Of a stretch of 64,000 nt of DNA, positions 1 through 13,400 are shown piece by piece. A program made the position numbers and the translations under genes. The number at the start of each line of letters is the position of its first letter. The stretch's first letter is position 1. The notes beneath the pieces were generated by a model that searched no databases, was not told the origin of the DNA, and saw only the letters and a program-made list of their open reading frames with translations. Source of the DNA: Sorghum bicolor (taxonomy: Eukaryota > Streptophyta > Magnoliopsida > Poales > Poaceae); assembly GCF_000003195.3 (NCBI RefSeq), contig NW_018396398.1, forward strand, positions 457,983 through 521,982, in the 5' to 3' direction.

Positions 1-1564
1 GTGCAACTATCTTGCATCAAGATTAGCACTATATCTGAATAGACCAAATCGAGCCTCCAATTGAGCCTCTTCAACTACGAGTACAACTGGGTGCGTCTAA
101 AATGGTTTCTTAGCCTATGCTGCATTAGGTGTAAACCGTGCACATATCTTCTACCAAAACAAACACTGTCTCTAAATGAACCGAGGCAAGATTCCATATG
201 ACACACATCATCAAGGAGTTATATCAGGTGCGTCCTAATTGATTTCTGAGCATATCGTATGTTCCATGCAAACTGTGCATCTATCTTGCATCAAGATTAG
301 CACTATCTCCAAACAGACCAAACTGAGCTTTCACTTGAGCCCCTTGACCTAGGAGTACCATCGGGTGTGTCCAAAATGGTTTCTTATCCTATGGGGCATT
401 AGGTGCAAACCGTGCACTATCTTCTACCAAAACAAATACTATCTCTAAGCACACCAATGCAAGATTCCATATGACACACGTCATCAAGGAGTTCTATCGG
501 GTGTGTCCAAATTAATTTCTAAGCATATGGTACGTTCCATGCAGACCGTGCATCTATCTTGCATCAAGATTAGCACTATCTCCAAATAGACCAAACCAAG
601 CTTTCACTTGAGCCTTTTACCTAGGAGTGCATTGGGTGCGTCCAAAATGGTTTGGTCTATGCTGCATTATGTGCAAACCTTGCACCTATCTTGCACTGAA
701 ACTAACACTGTCTCCAAACAAACCGAAGCAAGATTTTGTATGACACACGTCATCTAGGAGTTCCATCATGTCCGTCCAGATTGATTTGCAAGCATTTGAT
801 ATGTTCCATGCAAACCGTCTACCTATCTTGCATCAGGATTAGCACTATCTCCAAACAGACCGAACCGAGCATCCACTTGAGCCCCTTCACCTAGGAGTAC
901 CAACAAGTGCGTGCAAAATGGTTTCTTAAACTATGGTGCATTAGGTGCAAACTGTGCACCTATCTTGCATCGAAACTAACAATGTCTCCAAATGGACCGA
1001 AGTGAGATTCGATATGACACACATCATCAAGGAGTTCCATCGGGTGCATCCAAATTGATTTCCAAGCATATGGTATGTTCCATGCAAACCATGCACCTAC
1101 CTTGCATAAGGATTAGCACTATCTCCAAACTGACCGAACCAAGCTTCCACTTGAGCCTCTTCACCCAGGAGTACCAAATAGATCGTCCAAAGTGGTTTGT
1201 TTGACTATGGTGCATTAGGCGCAAACTGTGCACCTATCTTGCACTAAAATTTACAATGTCTACAAACGGACCGAAGCAAGATTCCATATGACACACATCA
1301 TCTAGGAGTTCCATTGTGTGCGTCCAAATTGATTTCTAAGCATATGATATGTTCCTTGCAAATCATGCACCTATCTTGCATCAAGATTAGCACTATCTCC
1401 AAACAGATCAAACAGAGCTTCCACTTGATCCTCTTCACCAAAGTACCGACAGGTGCTTCCAAAATGGTTTCTTAGACTATGGTGCATTAGGCGCAAATCA
1501 TCACATAACTTGCACCGAAACTAACACTATTTCTAAATAGACCAAAGCGAGATTCCATATGACA
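1..1564. repeat. 137-bp centromeric-type satellite array, block 1
   Basis: Tandem 137-bp monomers alternate as two diverged types, giving a 274-bp dimer. For example, the ATATGAC landmark recurs at 1012 and 1286, exactly 274 bp apart. Type A reads through GGAGTTCCATCGGGTGC and CACTTGAGCCTCTTCAC; type B reads through TCCAAAATGGTTTCTTAG and GATTCCATATGACACACG. Unit size matches the sorghum/sugarcane/Miscanthus centromere satellite family (established knowledge, identity inferred). Short open frames on both strands here are by-products of the repeat. The block ends at the target site of a solo LTR. Confidence 0.9.
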
Positions 1565-2643
1565 TGATGTGAACCCACTAGTGTTTTCGCCTGATCTTTC
1601 GATGAGAGGCGCTGGATAACTCGATTAGTGAATGGAGATGACATTCACGGCCCGACTACAGCCCTCAAGACCGCGCCTTAGCAACCGATACACCGCCTCC
1701 AATGGCTGTCACGATCTTGTGGAGCGCAACACCCGACCACTAGGGCACTCGTCCTGCAAGCAATCGAAGAACCAGCAAGAACAAGTAGAACAAGTACTAA
1801 ATTACTAGATGTAAATGAAGGTTTCAAACTCAATCTCTAATGAAGTGGGGTTTTGAAAACAAGAAGACGGGCGGCTGGATCAGCACGCGCGTTTACAAGC
1901 AAGTAGCGAAGGCTAAACTTTATCTAATCAAAACCTAGTTGTTCATGGCGGCTCTAGATGTAAATAAATAGAGGGGAGGACGACCAAAGGGGTGCTAGAG
2001 TCGTCCTCCAACCCTAGGACGCGTCCCTAATGGACTCAACTTGATACATGGGCCATTGGTCCAAAATAGGGTGACGCAGCACCAAAACAGAAAAAGGTGT
2101 CGACACAAAAACAAGGACTGCGCCCGACTCATAAGCTGCATAGATATGTGGTTGGACCCATTGGAAAGTAGACTTCATGAGCTTTCCAACAAGTATAGGA
2201 ACGTCCCAGTTGGAGTCCATATGACGCCGTGGTGATCCATACAAGTTAGAGTTATTTTCCAGTCCGAATCCAACTCCCAAAACGTGTTGGGTTTGGACTC
2301 TTTGTTTCCTTGCTTTAGAAGCGATGTGGTAACTTGATAGAGCATGTTGTGGAGGCCTGGACCTGATCTCCAATCACCTTTGTTAAGTTATCACTCTTCC
2401 CATATGCAATCAGCCCTTGAAGTTGGTGTTGCCTCAAATTCCGAATGCAGTTGAACCTTCCCTTGCTGATCTTGTCCATTATTCCTGAGCAACAACAAAG
2501 TGCACATGTCTCCATTGTCTAAATATGATTGACAAGAGTTTAAAATTGAACTTACTTGAAGGTTGAGTTGACGGGCACGAGCATGAATAAGAGGACCAAC
2601 TGGTGTAGGTGCGGATATATCGATGGTGTTGATGTCCTCATCA
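1565..2643 (-). mobile_element. Solo LTR, CRM-like centromeric retrotransposon (1079 bp)
   Basis: The block starts TGATGTGAACCC and ends GTCCTCATCA, with TGATG/CATCA termini. It is flanked by a perfect 5-bp target duplication TGACA (1560-1564 and 2644-2648) inside the satellite. No internal domain or second LTR is present, so it is a solo LTR left by LTR-LTR recombination. On the minus strand the LTR begins with coding-like sequence (DEDINT, then RARARQLN and LDNGDMCTLLLLRN), which resembles the C-terminal tail of a gypsy polyprotein running into its LTR. That layout is known for CRM-group centromeric retrotransposons, and I infer the family from it. The assignment is moderate; the solo-LTR structure is firm. 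Confidence 0.8.
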
Positions 2644-3497
2644 TGACACACATCATCAAGGAGTTCCATCGGGTGCATCCAAATTGATTTCCAAGCATAT
2701 GGTATGTTCCATGCAAACCATGCACCTATCTTGCATCATGATTAGCACTATCTCCAAACAGACCGAACCGAGCTTCCACATGAGCCTCTTCATCTAGGAG
2801 TACAAACAGGCACGTCAAAAATGGTTTCTTAGACTATGGTGCATTAGGCACAAACTATACACCTATCATGCACCGAAACTAACATTGTCTCCAAACAGAC
2901 CGAAGCGAGATTCTATATGACACACGTCATCTAGGAGTTCCATTGGGTGCATCCAAATTAATTTCTTAACATATGGTACGTTCCATGCAAACTGTGCAAC
3001 TATCTTGCATCAAGATTAGCACTATATCCGAACAGACCAAATCGAGCCTCCACTTGAGCCTCTTCAACTACGAGTACCATCGGGTGCGTCTAAAATGGTT
3101 TCTTAGCATATGGTGCATTAGGCGTAAATCGTGCACATATCTTCTACCAAAACTAACACTGTCTCTAAATGAACCGAAGCAAGATTCCATATGACACACA
3201 TCATCAAGGAGTTATATCAGGTGCGTCCAAATTGATTTCTAAGCATATCGTATGTTCCATGCAAACCGTGCATCTATCATGCATCAAGATTAGCACTATC
3301 TCCAAGGAGACTAAATCGAGCTTTCACTTGAGCCCCTTGATGTAGGAGTACCATCGGATGCATCCAAAATGGTCTCTTATCCTATGGTGCATTAGGTGCA
3401 AACCGTGCACCTATCTTGCACTGAAACTAACACTGTCTCTAAACGGACCGAAGGGAGATTTCATACGACATATGTCATCTAGGAGTTCCATCTGGTG
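2644..3497. repeat. 137-bp satellite, block 2
   Basis: Continuation of the same dimeric satellite between the two solo LTRs. It includes A variants with TTCTTAACATATGGTACG and with GGAGTTATATCAGG, which recur in the same order near 7030-7580, showing local segmental duplication of the array. Confidence 0.9.
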
Positions 3498-4411
3498 TGA
3501 TGTGAACCCGCTAGGGTTTTTGCCCGATCTTTTGATGAGAGACGGGGATAACTCGATTGGTGGATGGAGATGACGTTCACGGCCCGACTACAGCCCTCAA
3601 GACCGCGCCTTAGCAACCGATACACCACGACCAATAGCCGTCACGATCTTGTGGAGCGCGACAACCAGCCCCTAGGGCTCCCGTCCTGCAAGCAATCGAA
3701 GAACTAGCAAGAACGAGGAAACAAGCACTGAATTTGCAAGATGAATTGAAGGTTTCAAACTGAATCTGAATCAACAATGGGGTTCCGAAGACAAGGAGAC
3801 GGGCGGCTGATCCTGCACACGCGCCTACAAGCAAGTAGCGAAGGCTAAACTTGATCTAAACAAAACCCAACGACCATGGTGGCTCTAGAGGGATATAAGT
3901 AGATGGATTGACGACCAAAGAGGTGATGGGGTCGTCCTCCAACCCTAGGACGCGTCCCTAATGGACCCAACCTGATACATGGGCCATCAGCCCAAAATGA
4001 GGTGACGCAGCACCCTGGACAGCAAGACCTATCGACGGTAATTGGATCATTGCCGCTGCTGCCGAACAGGTATTGACGTGGGACTTGATTCATATGAAAG
4101 TAGACTTGATAAGCTTTCCAACAAGTCCTGAAGCGCCTGAATCCAAATCCGTATGCAACCGTGGTAGCGGTCACAAGTTGGCGCTTTGCTGCTGTCCGAA
4201 TCCAGCGAGCGTGAGTCCTTCTCCCTTTCGGTCTTCTCCTTGGTTCCTAATCAAAACAAGAGTGCACGCGTTTCCATTGTCTAAACAAGATGGACACGAG
4301 CTTATCAAGGAACTCACTTGATTATTAAGTTGACGAACACGAGCACGAGTAAGAGGACCAGCTATAGGTTGTGTCGTAGAGGATGTATCGCTGGTGTTGA
4401 TGTCCTCATCA
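3498..4411 (-). mobile_element. Solo LTR, second CRM-like copy (914 bp)
   Basis: Same family as the LTR at 1565-2643: it begins TGATGTGAACCC and ends GTCCTCATCA. The 5-bp target duplication is TGGTG (3493-3497 and 4412-4416). Homologous satellite copies near 7577 and 11944 have the empty site with a single TGGTG, confirming the boundaries and showing that the insertion is younger than those array duplications. The minus strand again opens with a polyprotein-tail-like frame (DEDINTSD, RARVRQLNNQV, LDNGNACTLVLIRN). It is about 165 bp shorter than the first copy and clearly diverged from it, so these are two separate insertions. Confidence 0.8.
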
Positions 4412-7400
4412 TGGTGCGTCCAAATTGATTTCTGAGCATATGGTATGTTCCATGCAAATCGTACACCTATCTTGCATCAAGATTAGCACTATCTCTAAAG
4501 AGACCGAACCGAGTCTCCACTTGAGCCTCTTCACCTAGGAGTACCAACAGGTGCTTCCAAAATGGTTTCTTAGACCTTGGTGCATTAGGCGCAAACCATG
4601 CACATATCTTGCACCGGAACTAACACTATTTCTAAACATACCAAAGCGAGATTCCAAATGACACACGTCATCAAGGAGTTCCATCGGGTGCATCCAGATT
4701 GATTTCCAAGCATATGGTATGTTCCATGCAAACCGTGCACCTATCTTGCATCAAGATTAGCACTATCTCCAAACAGACCAAACTGAGCTTCCACTTGAGC
4801 CTCTTCATCTAGGAGTACAAACATGTGCATCAAAAATGACTTCTTAGACTATGGTGCATTAGGCATAAACTATGCACCTATCTTGCACCGAAACTAACAT
4901 CGTCTCCAAACAGACCAAAGCGAGATTCCATATGACACACGTCTGTGTCATCTAGGAGTTCCATTGGGTGCATCCAAATTGATTTCTTAACATATGGTAC
5001 GTTCCATCCAAACTATGCAACAATCTTGCATCAAGATTTGCACTATATCCGAACAGACCAAATCGAGCCTCCACTTGAGCCTCTTCAACTACGAGTACCA
5101 TCGGGTGTGTCTAAAATAGTTTCTTAGCCTATGCTGCATTAGGCGTAAACCGTGCACATATCTTCTACCAAAACTAATACTGTCTCTAAGCACACCAAAG
5201 CGAGATTCCATATGACACACGTCATCAAAGAGTTCTATCGGGTGTGTCCAAACTAATTTCTAAGCATATGGTACGTTCCATGCAGACCGTGCATCTATCT
5301 TGCATCAAGATTAGCACTATCTCCAAATAGACCAAACCGAGCTTTCACTTGAGCCTTTTACCTAGGAGTGCCATCGGGTGCGTCCAAAATGGTTTCTTAG
5401 CCTATGTTGCATTATGTGCAAACCTTGCACCTATCTTGCACCGAAGCTAACACTGTCTCCAAACAGACCGAAGCAAGATTTCGTATGACACACGTCATCT
5501 AGGAGTTCCATCATGTGCGTCCAGATTGATTTGCAAGCATTTGGTATGTTCCATGCAAACCGAACCGTGCATCCACTTGAGCCCCTTCACCTAGGAGTAC
5601 CAAGAAGTGCGTCCAAAATGGTTTCTTAAAACTTTGGTGCGTTAGGTGCAAACTGTGCACCAATGTTGCATCGAAACTAACAATGTCTCCAAATGGACCG
5701 AAGTGAGATTCGATATGACACACGTCATCAAGGAGTTCCATCGGGTGCATCCAAATTGATTTCCAAGCATATGGTATTTTTCATGCAAACCATGCACCTA
5801 CCTTGCATATGGATTAACACTATCTCCAAACTGACCGAACCAAGCTTCCACTTGAGCCTCTTCACCCAGGAGTACCAAATAGTTCGTCCAAAGTGGTTTC
5901 TTTGACTATGGTGCATTAGGCACAAACTGTGCACCTATTTTGCACTAAAACTTACAATGTCTACAAACGGACCGAAGCAAGATTCCATATGACACACGTC
6001 ATCTAGGAGTTCCATTGGGTGCGTCCAGATTGATTTCTGAGCTTATGATATGTTCCATGCAAATCATGCACCTATCTTGCATCAAGATTAGCACTATCTC
6101 CAAACAGATCAAACCGAGCTTCCACTTGAGCCTCTTCATCTAGGAGTACAAACAGGTGCATCAATAATGGTTTCTTAGACTATTGTGCATTAGGCACAAA
6201 CTATGCACCTATCTTGCATCAAAACTAACATTGTCTCAAAACAGACCGAAGCGAGATTCCATATGACACACGTCATCTAGAAGTTCCATTGGGTGTGTCC
6301 AAATTGATTTCTTAACATATGGTACGTTCCATGCAAACTGTGCAACTATCTTGCATCAAGATTAGCACTATCTCAAAACAGACCAAACCGAGCTTTCACT
6401 TGAGCCTTTTACCTAGGAGTGCCATCGGGTGCGTCCAAAATGGTTTCTTAGCCTATGCTGCATTATGTGCAAACCTTGCACCTATCTTGCACCGAAACTA
6501 ACACTGTCTCCAAACAGACCGAAGCAAGATTTCGTATGACACACGTCATCTAGGAGTTCCATCATTTGCGTCCAGATTGATTTGCAAGCATTTGGTATGT
6601 TCCATGCAAACCGTCTACCTATCTTGCATCAAGATTAGCACTATCTCCAAACAGACCGAACCGAGCATCCACTTAAGCCCCTTCACCTAGGAGTACCAAC
6701 AAGTGCGTCCAAAATGGTTTCTTAAACTATGGTGCATTAGGTGCAAACTGTGCACCTATCTTGCATCGAAACTAACAATGTCTCCAAATGGACCGAAGTG
6801 AGATGCGATATGACACACGTCATCAAGGAGTTCCATCGGGTGCATCCAAATTGATTTCCAAGCATATGGCATGTTCCATGCAAACCATGCACCTACCTTG
6901 CATAAGCATTAGCACTATCTCCAAACTGACCGAACCAAGCTTCCACTTGAGCCTCTTCACCCAGGAGTGCCAAATAGTTCGTCCAAAGTGGTTTCTTTGA
7001 CTATGGTGCATTAGGTGCAAACTGTGCCATTGGGTGCGTCCAAATTGATTTCTTAACATATGGTACGTTCCATACAAACTGTGCAACTATCTTGCATCAA
7101 GAATAGCACTATATCCGAATAGACCAAATTGAGCCTCCACTTGAGCCTCTTCAACTACGAGTACCATCGGGTGCGTCTAAAATGGTTTCTTAGCATATGG
7201 TGCATTAGGCGTAAATCGTGCACATATCTTCTACCAAAACTAACACTATCTCTAAATGAACCGAAGCAAGATTCCATATGACACACATCATCAAGGAGTT
7301 ATATCAGGTGCGTCCAAATTGATTTCTAAGCATATCGTATGTTCCATGCAAACCGTGCATCTATCATGCATCAAGATTAGCACTATCTCCAAGGAGACTA

Positions 7401-10400
7401 AATCGAGCTTTCACTGGAGCCCCTTGATGTAGGAGTACCATCGGATGCATCCAAAATGGTCTCTTATCCTATGGTGCATTAGGTGCAAACCGTGCACCTA
7501 TCTTGCACTGAAACTAACACTGTCTCTAAACGGACCGAAGGGAGATTCCATACGACATATGTCATCTAGTCGTTCCATCTGGTGCGTCCAAATTGATTTT
7601 TGAGCATATGGTATGTTCCATGCAAATCATACACCTATCTTGCATCAAGATTAGCACTATCTCTAAAGAGACCGAACCAAGTCTCCACTTGAGCATCATC
7701 ACCTAGGAGTACCAACAGGTGCTTCCAAAATGGTTTCTTAGACCTTGGTGCATTAGGCGCAAACCATGCACATATCTTGCACCGGAACTAACACTATTTC
7801 TAAACATACCAAAGCGAGATTCCAAATGACACACGTCATCAAGGAGTTCCATCGGGTGCATCCAAATTGATTTCCAAGCATAGGGTATGTTCCATGCAAA
7901 CCGTGCACCTATCTTCCATCAAGATTAGCACTATCTCCAAACAGACCGAACCAAGCTTCCACTTGAGCCTCTTCATCTAGGAGTACAAACAGGTGCATCA
8001 AAAATGGTTTCTTAGACTATGGTGCATTAGGCATAAACTATGCACCTATCTTGCACCGAAACTAACATCGTCTCCAAACACACGTCATCTAGGAGTTCCA
8101 TTGGGTGTGTCCAAATTGATTTCTTAACATATGGTACGTTCCATGCAAACTGTGCAACTATCTTGCATCAAGATTAGCACTATATCTGAATAGACCAAAT
8201 CAAGCCTCCACCTGAGCCTCTCCAACTACGAGTACCATCGGGTGCGTCTAAAATGGTTTCTTAGCCTATGGTGCAGTAGGCGTAAACCGTGCACATATCT
8301 TCTACCAAAACTCACACTATCTCTAAACGAACCAAAGCAAGATTCCATATGACACACATCATCAAGGAGTTATATCAGTGCATCATAATCGATTTCTGAA
8401 CATATCGTATGTTCCATGCAAACCGTGCATCTGTCTTGCATCAAAATTAGCACTATCTCCAAACAGACTGAACTGAGCTTCCACTTGAGCCCCTTGACCT
8501 AGGAGTAAAACAGGTGCGTCCAAAATGGTTTCATAGCCTATGCTGCATTATGTGCAAACCTTGCACCTATCTTGCACTGAAACTAACACAGTCTCCAAAC
8601 AGACCAAAGCAAGATTTCATATGACACACGTCATCTAGGAGTTCCCACATGTGCATCCAGATTGATTTCCAAGCATTTGGTCTGTTCCATTCAAACCGTG
8701 CACTTATCTTGCATCAATATTAGCACTATCTCCAAACAGACCGAACTGAGCATCCACTTGAGCCCCTTCACCTAGGAGTACCAACAAGTGCGTCCAAAAT
8801 GGTTTCTTAGACTATGGTGCATTAGGTGCAAACTGTGCACCTATCTTGCACCGAAACTAACAATGTCTCCAAATGGACCGAAGCGAGATTCCATATGACT
8901 CACACCATCAAGGAGTTCCATCGGGTGCATCCAAATTGATTTCAAAGCATATGGTATGTTCTATGCAAACCATGCACCTACCTTGCATAAGGATTAGCAC
9001 TATCTCCAAACTGACCGAACCAAGCTGCCACTTGAGCCTCTTCACCCAGGAGTACCAAATAGTGCGTCCAAAATGGTTTCTTAGACTATGGTGCATTAGG
9101 CACAAACTATGCACCTATCTTGCACTAAAACTTACAATGTCTACAAACAGACCGAAGCAAGATTCCATATGACACACGTCATCTAGGAGTCCCATTGGGT
9201 ACGTCCAAATTGATTTCTAGGTATATGGTACGTTCCTTGCAAATCATGCTCCTATCTTGCATCAAGATTAGCACTATCTCCAAATAGATGAAACCGAGCT
9301 CCCACTTGAACCTCTTCACCGAAGTAGTAACAGGTGCTTCCAAAATGGTTTCTTAGACTATGGTGCATTAGGCGCAAACTATGCACATATCTTGCACCGA
9401 AACTAACACTATTTCTAAACAGACCAAAGCGAGATTCCATATGACACACATCATCAAGGAGTTCCATCGAGTGCATCCAAATTGATTTCCAAGCATCTGG
9501 TATGTTCCATGCAAACCGTACACCTATCTTGCATCAAGATTAGCACTATCTCCAAACAGACCGAACCGAGCATCCACTTGAGCCTCTTCATCTAGGAGTA
9601 CAAACAGGTGCGTCAAAAATGGTTTCTTAGACTATGGTGCATTAGGCACAAACTATGCACCTATCTTTCACCGAAACTAACATTGTCTCCAACAGACCGA
9701 AGCGACATTCCATATGACACATGTCATCTAGGAGTTCCATTGGGTGCGTCCAAATTGATTTCTTAACATATAGTACGTTCCATGCAAACTGTGCAACTAT
9801 CTTGCATCAAGATTAGCAGTATATCCAAATAGACCAAATCGAGCCTCCACTTGAGCCTCTCCAACTACGAGTACCATCGGGTGCGTCTAAAATGGTTTCT
9901 TAGCCTATGGTGCAGTAGGCGTAAACCGTGCACATATCTTCTACCAAAACTAACACTATCTCTAAACGAACCAAAGCAAGATTCCATATGACACACATCA
10001 TCAAGGAGTTATATCAGGTGTGTCCTAATTGATTTCTGAACATATCGTATGTTCCATGCAAACCGTGCATCTATCTTGCATCAAGATTAGCACTGTCTTC
10101 AAACAGACTGAACCGAGCTTCCACTTGAGCCCCTTGACCTAGGAGTACAAACAGGTGCGTCCAAAATGGTTTCATAGCCTATGCTGCATTATGTGCAAAC
10201 CTTGCACCTATCTTGCACTGAAACTAACAGTCTCCAAATAGACCAAAGCAAGATTTCATACGACACACGTCATCTAGGAGTTCCATCATGTGCGTCCAGA
10301 TTGATTTCCAAGCATTTCGTATGTTCCATTCAAACCGTGCACCTATCGTGCATCAAGATTAACACTATCTCCAAACAGACCGAACTGAGCATCCACTTTA

Positions 10401-13400
10401 GCCCCTTCACCTAGGAGTACCAACCGTGCACATATCTTATACCAAACTAACACTGTCTCTAAACAAACCGAAGCAAGATTCCATATGACACACATCATCA
10501 TGGAGTTATATCAGGTGCGTCCTAATTGATTTCTTAGCATATCGTATGTTCCATGCAAACCGTGCATCTATCCTGCATCAAGATTAGCACTATCTCCAAA
10601 TAGACCAAACCGAGCTTTTACTTGAGCCCATTGACCTAGGAGTACCATCGGGTGCGTCCAAAATGGTTTCTTATCCTATGGTGCATTAGGTGCAAACCGT
10701 GCACCTATCTTGCACCAAAACTAACACTGTCTCTAAACGGACCGAAGTGAGATTCCATATGACACATGTCATCTAGGAGTTCCATTTTGTGCGTCCAAAT
10801 TGATTCCTGAGCATATGGTATGTTCCATGCAAATCATGCACCTATCTTGCATCAAGATTAGCACTATCTCTAAACAGACCGAACCGAGCCTCCACTTGAG
10901 CCTCTTCACCTAGGAGTACCAATAGGTGCTTCCAAAATGGTTTCTTAGACTTAGATGCATTAGGCACAAACCGTGCACATATCTTGCACCGAAACTAATA
11001 CTGTCTCTAAGCGCACCAAAGCGAGATTCCATGACACACGTCATCAACGAGTTCTATCGGGTGTGTCCAAATTAATTTCTAAGCATATGGTATGTTCCAT
11101 GCAGACCGTGCATGTATCTTGCATCAAGATTAGCACCATCTCCAAATAGACTAAACCAAGCTTTCACTTGAGCCTTTTACCTAGGAGTACCATTGGGTGC
11201 GTCCAAAATGGTTTCATAGCCTATGCTGCATTATGTGCAAACCTTGCACCTATCTTGCACTGAAACTAACATAGTCTCCAAACAGACCAAAGCAAGATTT
11301 CATATGACACACGTCATCTAGGAGTTCCATCATGTGCGTTTAGATTGATTTGCAAGCATTTGGTATGTTCCATGCAAACCGCGCACCTATCTTGCATCAA
11401 GATTAGCATTATCTCCAAACAGACCGAACCGAGCATCCACTTGAGCCCCTTCACCTAGGAGTACCAACAAGTGCGTCCAAAATGGTTTCTTAAACTATGG
11501 TGCATTAGGTGCAAACTGTGCACCTATCTTGCATCGAAACTAACAATGTCTCCAAATGGACCGAAGTGAGATTCCATATGACACACGTCATCAAGGAGTT
11601 CCATCGGGTGCATCCAAATTGATTTCCAAGCAAGATTCCATATGACACACATCATCAAGGAGTTATATCAAGTGCGTCCAAATTGATTTCTAAGCATATC
11701 GTATGTTCCATGCAAACCGTGCATCTATCATGCATCAAGATTAGCACTATCTCCAAGGAGACTAAATCGTGCTTTCACTGGAGCCCCTTGATGTAGGAGT
11801 ACCATCGGATGCATCCAAAATGGTCTCTTATCCTATGGTGCATTTGGTGCAAACCGTGCACCTATCTTGCACTGAAACTAACACTGTCTCTAAACGGACC
11901 GAAGGGAGATTCCATACGACATATGTCATCTAGTCGTTCCATCTGGTGCGTCCAAATTGATTTTTGAGCATATGGTATGTTCCATGCAAATCGTACACCT
12001 ATCTTGCATCAAGATTAGCACTATCTCTAAAGAGACCGAACCGAGTCTCCACTTGAGCATCATCACCTAGGAGTACCAACAGGTGCTTCCAAAATGGTTT
12101 CTTAGACCTTGGTGCATTAGGCGCAAACCATGCACATATCTTGCACCGGAACTAACACTATTTCTAAACATACCAAAGCGAGATTCCAAATGACACACGT
12201 CATCAAGGAGTTCCATCGGGTGCATCCAAAATGATTTCCAAGCATATGGTATGTTCCATGCAAACCGTGCACCTATCTTCCATCAAGATTAGCACTATCG
12301 CCAAACAGACCGAACCAAGCTTCCACTTGAGCCTCTTCATCTAGGAGTACAAACAGGTGCATCAAAAATGGTTTCTTAGACTATGGTGCATTAGGCATAA
12401 ACTATGCACCTATCTTGCACCGAAACTAACATCGTCTCCAAACAGACCGAAGCGAGATTCCATATTACACACGTCATCTAGGAGTTCCATTGGGTGCGTC
12501 CAAATTGATTTCTTAACATATGGTACGTTCCATGCAAACTGTGCAACTATCTTGCATCAAGATTAGCACTATATCTGAATAGACCAAATCAAGACTCCAC
12601 CCGAGCCTCTCCAACTACGAGTACCATCGGGTGCGTCTAAAATGGTTTCTTAGCCTATGGTGCAGTAGGCGTAAACCGTGCACATATCTTCTACCAAAAC
12701 TCACACTATCTCTAAACGAACCAAAGCAAGATTCCATATGACACACATCATCAAGGAGTTATATCAGTGCATCCTAATCGATTTCTGAACATATCGTATG
12801 TTCCATGCAAACCGTGCATCTGTCTTGCATCAAAATTAGCACTATCTCCAAACAGACTGAACTGAGCTTCCACTTGAGCCCCTTGACCTAGGAGTAAAAC
12901 AGGTGCGTCCAAAATGGTTTCATAGCCTATGCTGCATTATGTGCAAACCTTGCACCTATCTTGCACTGAAACTAACACAGTCTCCAAACAGACCAAAGCA
13001 AGATTTCATATGACACACGTCATCTAGGAGTTCCCACATGTGCATCCAGATTGATTTCCAAGCATTTGGTCTGTTCCATTCAAACCGTGCACTTATCTTG
13101 CATCAAGATTAGCACTATCTCCAAACAGACCGAACTGAGCATCCACTTGAGCCCCTTCACCTAGGAGTACCAACAAGTGCGTCCAAAATGGTTTCTTAGA
13201 CTATGGTGCATTAGGTGCAAACTGTGCACCTATCTTGCACCGAAACTAACAATGTCTCCAAATGGACCGAAGCGAGATTCCATATGACTCACACCATCAA
13301 GGAGTTCCATCGGGTGCATCCAAATTGATTTCTAGGCATATGGTATGTTCTATGCAAACCATGCACCTACCTTGCATAAGGATTAGCACTATCTCCAAAC

